Positions 1 to 6,895 of a stretch of 13,929 nt of DNA are shown here, piece by piece (position 1 is the stretch's first letter; every line of letters begins with the position of its first letter). Under the pieces are notes generated by a model. The model worked only from the letters and a program-made list of their open reading frames with translations. It was not told the DNA's origin and made no database searches. The position numbers were made by a program, and so were the translations under genes. The stretch lies in assembly GCA_016200675.1 (NCBI GenBank), contig JACQEH010000022.1:1-13929 (forward strand), in the 5' to 3' direction. The DNA is from Chloroflexota bacterium (GTDB taxonomy: Bacteria > Chloroflexota > Limnocylindria > Limnocylindrales > CSP1-4).

Positions 1-1
1 C

Positions 2-103
2 TACTGCGGCGCCACGGCGGACCATGCTCACCCGAACGAGAAGGACCGCCAGCAGGCGTCGGCCCTGCTGGCCGCGATGCGGCTGAGCTCCACCGGCGGG
101 TAG
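2..103 (+). CDS. C-terminal end of an unidentified protein (truncated by window edge)
   Basis: The reading frame beginning at base 2 is open for 33 codons and closes with TAG at 101-103. The visible tail is hydrophilic, contains the stretch TADHAHPNEKDRQQASALL and ends in LSSTGG. It shows no domain that I recognise, so no function is proposed. Codons end mostly in G or C, as in the rest of the window, and the frame stops 52 nt before the next gene on the same strand. Those points support a real gene end and possible co-transcription with the OsmC-type gene. The fragment is too short for certainty, and the other two frames are also open for a while. Confidence 0.5.
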   Translation, partial: YCGATADHAHPNEKDRQQASALLAAMRLSSTGG

Positions 104-155
104 ACCCGGCGCCCGGTCGAGCCGATCACCTGGCCAGCCCGGGGCGGGAGGGGAC

Positions 156-701
156 GTGGCAGCAGGACGGGAGAAGTCGAGCACGACGGCCCAGATCGCA
201 ATGGCCGTTGGGCAGGCGAGCGAGTATCTCGGGGCGCACCCCGAGGAGGCGCGCTATCGCGACTCGTACGCGCGGGCGACGCTCGAGGGTGGTCTCGTCG
301 CGTCCGTCACCGGCCCCGGCGGGGAACGCCTGCTGACCGACATGCCGAAGGGCATCGGCGGTACCGCCGTGGCGCCTTCGCCGGGCTGGTTCCTGCGGGC
401 CGCCGAGGCCTCCTGCATCGCCTCCCTCGTCGCGATTCGCGCGGCCGCGACGGGGGTCACCATCGACTCGCTCGAGGTGGAGGTCGACAGCGAGTCGGAC
501 GACAGGGGGATCCTCGGCCTCGATCCCGGCATCCCCGCGGGGGCACTGGCGGTCAGGGTGGTCGCCAGGATCCGCTCCAGCGGGACCTCGGATGCCGGCC
601 TGCGCGAGCTGGTCGACTGGGCCGTCGACCATTGCCCCGTGGCGGACACGGTTCGTCGAGCGGTCCCGGTGGAGGTCGACGTCGAGGTCGCGACCGGCTA
701 G
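156..701 (+). CDS. OsmC family protein
   Basis: This 181-residue protein looks like an OsmC/Ohr-fold protein. The family reduces organic hydroperoxides or other thiol-reactive compounds in the cytoplasm through two cysteines. Cys87 lies in the central-helix segment (RAAEASCIASLVAIRAA) and Cys160 in DHCPVADTVRRAVP, matching the CPV-type second motif of OsmC proteins. A run of acidic residues (EVEVDSESDDRG, about 107-118) precedes the hairpin typical of the family. The GTG start at 156 has a purine-rich GGGAGGGG at 146-153, which is rather close; an in-frame ATG at 201 has no ribosome site. The family also contains members that are not peroxidases, so the substrate is unknown. It lies between the tail of an upstream gene (52-nt gap) and the prolyl oligopeptidase gene (30-nt gap), so it may be part of an operon. 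Confidence 0.85.
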   Translation: MAAGREKSSTTAQIAMAVGQASEYLGAHPEEARYRDSYARATLEGGLVASVTGPGGERLLTDMPKGIGGTAVAPSPGWFLRAAEASCIASLVAIRAAATGVTIDSLEVEVDSESDDRGILGLDPGIPAGALAVRVVARIRSSGTSDAGLRELVDWAVDHCPVADTVRRAVPVEVDVEVATG

Positions 702-727
702 CGGCGCCAGCCTGTGCCCGGGAGCCC

Positions 728-733
728 TACGAT
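728..733 (+). promoter_or_regulatory. candidate -10 element TACGAT before the prolyl oligopeptidase gene
   Basis: TACGAT fits the TANNNT -10 pattern and is followed by 7 nt and then an in-frame ATG at 741, the spacing expected of a leaderless transcript. The alternative is that GGGAG at 720-724 acts as a ribosome site for ATG 732. No convincing -35 is seen. The two readings exclude each other, and the sequence alone does not choose. Confidence 0.25.
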
Positions 734-2792
734 GTCGAACATGGCCACGCTGACCTACCCGCCCGCCCCCGTCATCGACCAGGTCGATGACTACCACGGC
801 ATCCGGATCGCGGACCCCTATCGCCCGCTGGAAGACAGCGACGCACCGGCATCGCGGGCATGGATCGCGGCCCAGAACCAGCTGACCTCGACCGTCCTGG
901 CGCGCGTCCCGGGGCGGGCCGCCATCCGCGATCGCCTCACGGAGCTCTGGAATTTCCCCCGCGCCGGCGCGCCGTGGCGGCGAGGCAACCGCTGGTTCCA
1001 GCTCCGGAACACCGGGCTCCAGGATCAGGACGTGCTGTGGTCGAGTGCGGCGCCAGCCGGTGAAGGAGCCGTCCTCTTCGATCCCAACGTCCTGAGCGAG
1101 GAGGGCACGATCGCCCTCTCCTCGATCGCGGTATCCGAGAGTGGCGAGCTCGTGGCCCTGGCGCTGAGCCATGCCGGCTCCGACTGGCGCCGTTGGCGCG
1201 TCCGCCGCGTGGCGACCGGCGACGAGTTGCCCGATCGCGTCGACTGGAGCAAGTTCTCGTCCGCCGCCTGGACCCACGACGACGCCGGCTTCTTCTACGG
1301 CCGCTACCCCGAGCCGCCGCCCGGTGCGGCCTACGACGCCCCGAACCGGAACATGGAGCTTCGCTACCACCGGCTGGGCACCGCCTCCGCAGACGACGTG
1401 CTCGTCTTCTCGACGCCGCACGCGCCCGACTGGGGGTTCGAGCCGGAGCTGTCCGATGACGGGAGGTTGCTCATCATCAGCGTCTGGCGCGGCACGGATC
1501 CCGAGAACCGGATCTACGTCGCCGACCTCGCCGACGGCCTGGAGGCCGCGGTGGTGCGGCCGCTCCTCGATGCGGCCGATGCGAGCTACCAGCCGATCGC
1601 CACGATCGACCGGACGCTCTACCTGCTGACCGATCTCGGGGCGCCGCGTGGCCGGGTCATCGCGGTGGATGTCGACCATCCCGGGTCACCACGCGAGATC
1701 GTTGCCGAAGCCGAGGACTCGCTGGAGCACGTTGGGCTCGTCGGCGGCCGCCTCGCGGCGGTCTATCTCCGGCATGCGCACAGCCGGCTGGCGATCTTCG
1801 AGCTCGACGGCCGGCATGTCGGCGACGCGACCCTTCCGGGAATCGGCTCGATCGTCGAGACGGCGGGACGGGCCGGCGACGACACGCTGTATCTCACCTT
1901 CGCGACGTTCGCGTCGCCGCCGACCGTCCTCGCCGTGGGCATGCGCGAGGGCGCGGTTCGATCGGTCGAACGCCCCACCCTCGGCTGGGATCCGGACGCC
2001 TACGTGAGCCAGCAGGTCTTCGTGGCCTCCGCCGACGGCACGCGGATCCCCCTCTTCCTCACCCACCGGCGCGACCGCGTCCCGAACGGCGACGTGCCGA
2101 CGCTGCTCCATGGATACGGCGGCTTCCACGTGCCGACCGGCCCCGGCTTCAAGGCCGAGTGGCTGGCCTTGATGGAACGGGGCGGCCTCCTGGCGGTCGC
2201 ATCGCTGCGTGGCGGCGGGGAGTACGGCAAGGCCTGGCACGACGCGGGGCGGCTGGCCAACAAGCAGAACGTCTTCGACGACTTCGCCGCCTGCCTGCGC
2301 TGGCTGGCCGGCTCGGGCTGGACGAGGAAGGAACGGATCGCGATCAGCGGCCGATCGAACGGCGGCCTGCTCGTGGGGGCCACGATCACCCAGCACCCGG
2401 AGCTCTTCGGCGCGGCACTCGCCGAGGTCGGGGTGATGGACATGGTCCGGTTCCACCGCTTCACCATCGGCTGGGGCTGGACGAGCGACTACGGCTCGCC
2501 CGACGATCCGGAGGACTTCCGGACCCTGCTGGCCTACTCGCCGCTCCACAACGTCCGGTCGGGTGTCGCCTATCCGCCGACCCTCGTGACGACGGGCGAT
2601 CACGATGACCGCGTTGTCCCGGGGCACTCATTCAAGTTCGCCGCGACGCTCCAGGCCGCGCAGGCCGGTGACGGGCCGATCCTCATCCGGATCGACACGG
2701 ATGCCGGGCACGGCCTTGGCAAGCCCGTCGGGAAGCTGATCGACGAACGGGCCGACGTCCTCGCCTTCCTCGAGATGGCGCTCGGGGCATGA
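732..2792 (+). CDS. prolyl oligopeptidase family serine peptidase (S9A)
   Basis: This 686-residue protein is the size of cytosolic prolyl oligopeptidases (about 690-710), which cleave short peptides after proline. The N-terminal part (about 1-70) holds the family start DYHGIRIADPYRPLED. A beta-propeller region follows (about 70-415), and then an alpha/beta hydrolase domain with the full catalytic triad. Counting from ATG 732, these are Ser542 in SGRSNGG, Asp625 in TTGDHDDRVVP and His660 in DAGHGLGKP. There is no signal peptide, so it should be cytoplasmic. ATG 732 is chosen because GGGAG (720-724) lies 7 nt upstream. GTG 714 would add six residues, and ATG 741 is possible if the mRNA is leaderless. 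Its TGA overlaps the ATG of the VOC gene by 4 nt, which implies translational coupling. Specificity for proline is known for the family, not shown here. Confidence 0.95.
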   Translation: MSNMATLTYPPAPVIDQVDDYHGIRIADPYRPLEDSDAPASRAWIAAQNQLTSTVLARVPGRAAIRDRLTELWNFPRAGAPWRRGNRWFQLRNTGLQDQDVLWSSAAPAGEGAVLFDPNVLSEEGTIALSSIAVSESGELVALALSHAGSDWRRWRVRRVATGDELPDRVDWSKFSSAAWTHDDAGFFYGRYPEPPPGAAYDAPNRNMELRYHRLGTASADDVLVFSTPHAPDWGFEPELSDDGRLLIISVWRGTDPENRIYVADLADGLEAAVVRPLLDAADASYQPIATIDRTLYLLTDLGAPRGRVIAVDVDHPGSPREIVAEAEDSLEHVGLVGGRLAAVYLRHAHSRLAIFELDGRHVGDATLPGIGSIVETAGRAGDDTLYLTFATFASPPTVLAVGMREGAVRSVERPTLGWDPDAYVSQQVFVASADGTRIPLFLTHRRDRVPNGDVPTLLHGYGGFHVPTGPGFKAEWLALMERGGLLAVASLRGGGEYGKAWHDAGRLANKQNVFDDFAACLRWLAGSGWTRKERIAISGRSNGGLLVGATITQHPELFGAALAEVGVMDMVRFHRFTIGWGWTSDYGSPDDPEDFRTLLAYSPLHNVRSGVAYPPTLVTTGDHDDRVVPGHSFKFAATLQAAQAGDGPILIRIDTDAGHGLGKPVGKLIDERADVLAFLEMALGA

Positions 2793-3211
2793 ACCAATCG
2801 ACCGAGCCGGTGTTTCCGGCGCCCGACACCGCGCTGACCCACATCCTGGTCGTGGCCGACCCGGCGAGGTCGCGGCGCTGGTACACGGAGGTCCTGGGCG
2901 CCTCGGTCTATCGCGAGTACGGCTCGTCGATCGTCCTCAGCTTCGGCGGCGCCTGGCTGCTCCTGGTCGAGGGCGGCGGACCGACCGCCGACAAGCCAAC
3001 CGTCGCGTTGGCGCCGCCCGTGGATCCGAACCTCCGCGACAACCTCTTCACCATCCGCGTGGTCGACTGCCGGGCGACGTTCGAGCTCCTCAGCGCGCGC
3101 GGTGGGGAGTTCCTGACCCCACCCGTGACCCGCGGCAGCGAGACGCGCTGCTTCCTGCGGGATCCGGACGGCCACCTCTTCGAGCTCAGCGAGTACCGAT
3201 CCGCTGGGTAG
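2789..3211 (+). CDS. VOC family (glyoxalase/bleomycin resistance fold) protein
   Basis: This 140-residue single-domain protein has the paired beta-alpha-beta-beta-beta modules of the vicinal oxygen chelate superfamily. The first module starts at TALTHILVVADPARSRRWY and the C-terminal strand ends in LRDPDGHLFELSEY. His18 and Glu132 occupy the usual metal-ligand positions at the start of strand 1 and in the last strand. Superfamily members include glyoxalase I, extradiol dioxygenases and antibiotic-binding proteins; nothing here selects among these, so the substrate is left open. Its ATG overlaps the stop codon of the prolyl oligopeptidase gene (ATGA), so the two are probably translated from one mRNA. 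The GMC oxidoreductase remnant follows after 12 nt and has its own ribosome site, which suggests that the original operon had three genes. Confidence 0.88.
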   Translation: MNQSTEPVFPAPDTALTHILVVADPARSRRWYTEVLGASVYREYGSSIVLSFGGAWLLLVEGGGPTADKPTVALAPPVDPNLRDNLFTIRVVDCRATFELLSARGGEFLTPPVTRGSETRCFLRDPDGHLFELSEYRSAG

Positions 3212-3223
3212 GGGAGGCAGGCG

Positions 3224-3443
3224 GTGCCGCGCGCCGATTCATTCGATGGCGCCGTCATCGGGGGCGGGGCCGCGGGCTGCGTTGTCGCCCGGCGTGTCGC
3301 GGAGGCGGGGGAACGTCCACGGCGTCGAGGGCCTGAGCGTCATGGATGCGTCGGTCATTCCCGAGGCGACGGCCGGCTTTCCGCACCTCGTGACGCTCAT
3401 GCTCGCCGAGCACCTGGCGGAGCGATTCGTCCAGGCGGGGTGA
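3224..3443 (+). pseudogene. GMC-family oxidoreductase remnant with a large internal deletion
   Basis: Two pieces of one glucose-methanol-choline type flavoprotein are joined here. From GTG 3224 (ribosome site GGGGAGG at 3211-3217, 6-nt spacing) the first ~29 codons encode FDGAVIGGGAAGCVVARRV, the N-terminal dinucleotide-binding GxGxxG motif of the family. From about 3312, in the +1 frame, the sequence encodes NVHGVEGLSVMDASVIPE, then GFPHLVTLMLAEHLAERF, and stops with TGA at 3441. This is the usual GMC C-terminus just after the active-site histidine region. Family members run to about 500-540 residues, so roughly 430-460 codons are missing and the two ends are out of frame. The product cannot bind substrate or cofactor properly. 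The intact ribosome site and 12-nt gap to the VOC gene suggest a recent loss. An assembly collapse is the main alternative. Confidence 0.85.
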
Positions 3444-3504
3444 CCCGCCCGGCGCTCGGCGCAGGCGCGCGGGTCGTCCCCTTGTCGAGCGCGTCAGGCG
3501 CGCG

Positions 3505-4086
3505 CTAGACGCGGCCCAGGAAGTCCAGGACGCGTTCGGTGAGGAGCGTTGCGGCCCCGGGGTCGTACGAGGGCAGCGAACTGTCGGCGAAGTAGTGCTG
3601 GTCGCTCGGATACAGGAACAGCTCGGCATCCGGGACGCTGGCCACGATCTCGCGGGCGGCGTCGATGTCGCCCTCGCCCACGAAGAAGGGGTCGGCATCC
3701 GCTCCGTGGATCTGGACCGGAACGCCGTCGGGCCAGGGTCCGAACGCCCATTCCCCGCTGATCGGCACACAGGAGTAGAGGAGGAGGGCCCCCTTCGCCC
3801 CGGGCCGGGTCTGGGCGAGCTGCTGGGCGATCGTCACGCCAAAGGACATGCCGCAGTAGACGAGCTCGCGGGCATGGTCCTCGGCGAGCCTGATGCCCAG
3901 CGCCCGTAGCTCGTTGAACCCCGCCTGGTCGATGAAGGCCATGCCCTCCGGGATGGACCCGAACGTCCGTCCGTCGAAGAGATCCGGCGCGTGCACCGTG
4001 TGGCCGGCCGCGCGCAGCTCGTCGGCGAAGGCACGGACGCCGGGTGTCAGACCCTGCGCGTGGTGGAACAGCAGGACCTCGGCCAT
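3505..4086 (-). CDS. dienelactone hydrolase family alpha/beta hydrolase
   Basis: This 193-residue protein has the compact dienelactone-hydrolase fold. It opens with the strand MAEVLLFHHAQGLTPGVRAF, followed by HTVHAPDLFDGR. The nucleophile elbow is CGMSFG with Ser81, the acid is most likely Asp132 in HGADADPFF, and the base is His164 in SDQHYF. Classical DLH uses Cys at the nucleophile position, so Ser suggests general esterase or lactonase activity instead of the chlorocatechol-pathway reaction. The ATG at 4086 is chosen because AAGGAG lies 4 nt upstream and because it coincides with the family's N-terminal strand; an open extension to 4167 has no ribosome site. No signal peptide is seen, so it is probably cytoplasmic. 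It converges on the GMC remnant (61-nt gap) and is divergent from the ABC-F gene. Confidence 0.9.
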   Translation of the reverse strand: MAEVLLFHHAQGLTPGVRAFADELRAAGHTVHAPDLFDGRTFGSIPEGMAFIDQAGFNELRALGIRLAEDHARELVYCGMSFGVTIAQQLAQTRPGAKGALLLYSCVPISGEWAFGPWPDGVPVQIHGADADPFFVGEGDIDAAREIVASVPDAELFLYPSDQHYFADSSLPSYDPGAATLLTERVLDFLGRV

Positions 4087-4132
4087 GGGACTCCTTCGCA
4101 TTCTCGGCGTGGTCGGGGCGGGTGTGCGACCC

Positions 4133-4138
4133 ACTGTA
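4133..4138 (-). promoter_or_regulatory. candidate -10 element for the hydrolase gene
   Basis: Read on the minus strand these bases are TACAGT, a TANNNT-type -10. Transcription would begin about 40 nt upstream of the hydrolase ATG, leaving room for the AAGGAG ribosome site. No good -35 is visible at 17 nt, so this is only a candidate. Confidence 0.2.
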
Positions 4139-4403
4139 GGCGAACTGGTCGCCGGGGCCGGCCGCATGCGGGTGCGCCGCGGGTCCCGATCCCGTCCCGG
4201 ACCTCGCCCGGGTCCTGACCGGACCCACGCCCGTTTGGGACAGATCCTCCTACCGTGGGAGCTCGTCCACGAATTGCTGACAGATCGTCATCTTCGACAC
4301 CAGATGACCATCGCTACGCGGCCGGCTGAGCGTGGCTGACACGGCCGTCGACCCCAAGCTCGGGACGAGCTCTCACCCGGCGTGAAATTGTCAGGAGCGG
4401 CGG

Positions 4404-4438
4404 CCGGGGACCACACCGGGGACCACGCCGGGGCCACG
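4404..4438. repeat. imperfect 12-nt tandem repeat, about three units
   Basis: The units are CCGGGGACCACA (4404-4415), CCGGGGACCACG (4416-4427) and CCGGGGCCACG (4428-4438, one base shorter). It lies 130-165 nt upstream of the ABC-F start and just before a second, different tandem repeat. It may be simple slippage expansion or clustered binding sites. Confidence 0.7.
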
Positions 4439-4455
4439 CCGGCCCGTAGTCACGC

Positions 4456-4487
4456 CGACCGGTGGCCACGTCGACCGGTGGCCACGT
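4456..4487. repeat. perfect 16-bp tandem duplication
   Basis: CGACCGGTGGCCACGT occurs at 4456-4471 and is repeated exactly at 4472-4487, followed by a decayed third copy beginning CGACCTGTG. Each unit contains the self-complementary words ACCGGT and GTGGCCAC, so it could serve as a pair of operators or form alternative hairpins. It lies 83-114 nt upstream of the ABC-F start codon. Confidence 0.8.
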
Positions 4488-4557
4488 CGACCTGTGCAGA
4501 CATACGCCTCGGGCGCCTGCATGTCCTGCCCGGCAGCGGGCCTGACCGGGGGACCGG

Positions 4558-4563
4558 TACCCT
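4558..4563 (+). promoter_or_regulatory. candidate -10 element of a leaderless ABC-F transcript
   Basis: TACCCT (TANNNT type) lies 6 nt before the GTG at 4570. No ribosome site exists at normal distance: the only G-run (4548-4552) is about 17 nt away. The start codon itself is fixed by homology, because EttA-type proteins begin with (M)xxEFIY. Together these suggest that transcription starts at or next to the GTG. Confidence 0.35.
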
Positions 4564-4569
4564 TGCATC

Positions 4570-6246
<1,677 letters not shown>

Positions 6247-6276
6247 CCGTCGGCAGGGAGGTGGGGACCGATTTCA

Positions 6277-6333
6277 GGTTCTTTTCATGGAGTCGACGGT
6301 TCTTCCGGGCGTCGCGGCCGTAGGTTCATGGAG
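6277..6333. repeat. clustered short direct repeats upstream of a secreted-protein gene
   Basis: GGTTCTT occurs at 6277-6283 and 6298-6304 (21-nt spacing), with a shorter GGTTC at 6323-6327. TTCATGGAG occurs at 6284-6292 and 6325-6333 (41-nt spacing). They lie in the 181-nt gap between the ABC-F gene and the secreted-protein gene and might be binding sites on the same face of the helix. The 9-mer pair is the less likely to be chance. Confidence 0.4.
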
Positions 6334-6427
6334 ATCCACGGGGAGCGCTGACGCACCGTCCTCATCCAGGTCGCCTGGACGGTGCCGAGCCAATGGCGAG
6401 ACCAGCCCGTGGCGGAGGAACCGGATC

Positions 6428-6865
6428 ATGCGCACACGTCGGCTCTTTCTCCTCCTCGCGATCGTCGCACTCGTCGCAATGGCACTTGCACCGGCGGCGG
6501 CGGCGACGCCGCGGAGGGGTGCCCTCAACATCGTCAAGGACTGCACCGGGTACTTCGGTGGGGCCGGCGACTTCTGTACGATCACGAGCTCGAACTTCAG
6601 GGCGATACCCGCCGGCACCCGGATCGTCTACGCCTCGGCCGTCGTCGGCGCGCTGCTGGATACAGATGTCTCGCTCGCGGCCGGTCCCGGCAACGTCGCT
6701 CTCGGACATTGCACGCTCGACTTCCTGGCCTTGCCTGGCATCTGCACGCTCTCCGGCGGCACCGGCCAGTTCGTCCACATCCAGGCGCGCGTCGTGGTCT
6801 CGCCGGATGCGACACCGAACGTGTGGCACTGGGACGGCACATATTCCTTCGGCTCGGGCGACTGA
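6428..6865 (+). CDS. small secreted protein, possible allene-oxide-cyclase/dirigent-like barrel
   Basis: This 145-residue protein begins with a classical signal peptide: a basic start (MRTRR), a hydrophobic core (LFLLLAIVALVAMALAP) and a probable signal peptidase I site after AAAA near residue 26. The mature part of about 119 residues is beta-rich and has four cysteines (39, 50, 95, 106) that could form two disulfides. GHCTLDF, then ICTLSGGTGQF, then NVWHWDGTYSF resembles the small beta-barrel of allene-oxide-cyclase/dirigent-like proteins. I recognise this only by pattern, and the function is unknown. The ATG at 6428 has GGAGG at 6414-6418 with 9-nt spacing; the open frame upstream of it is an artefact of the ABC-F gene. 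The regulator gene begins 30 nt downstream on the same strand, so the two are probably co-transcribed. Confidence 0.8.
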   Translation: MRTRRLFLLLAIVALVAMALAPAAAATPRRGALNIVKDCTGYFGGAGDFCTITSSNFRAIPAGTRIVYASAVVGALLDTDVSLAAGPGNVALGHCTLDFLALPGICTLSGGTGQFVHIQARVVVSPDATPNVWHWDGTYSFGSGD

Positions 6866-6895
6866 CGGCATTGACGGACAGCGCAGACTACGGCG

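Larger units (their letters stand above)
4087..4569. other. 483-nt divergent intergenic region between the hydrolase and ABC-F genes
   Basis: I see no supported gene here. Open frames are short, change style and lack ribosome sites. The stretch holds the presumed promoter of the hydrolase, a pair of GACAGATC direct repeats starting at 4239 and 4279, a 6-bp inverted repeat with a 3-nt centre (AGCTCG at 4357-4362, CGAGCT at 4366-4371), two tandem-repeat blocks (4404-4438 and 4456-4487, listed separately) and the likely ABC-F promoter at 4558-4563. It is long for a window where most gaps are under 200 nt, so it may carry regulation or a small RNA that cannot be recognised by eye. Confidence 0.6.

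Noticed and set aside
126..1679. 517-codon minus-strand open frame opposite the OsmC and prolyl oligopeptidase genes
   Set aside because: The opposite strand encodes proteins with recognisable catalytic motifs. This frame has only low-complexity Arg/Gly/Asp/Val composition.
1686..2627. 313-codon minus-strand frame opposite the prolyl oligopeptidase catalytic domain
   Set aside because: It is a shadow of a strongly conserved domain with an intact catalytic triad, and its own composition shows no protein family.
3444..3504. G/C-rich stretch between the GMC remnant and the hydrolase as a terminator
   Set aside because: GCGC-rich words recur, but I could not find a stem longer than about 4-5 bp with a sensible loop, and there is no T-run.
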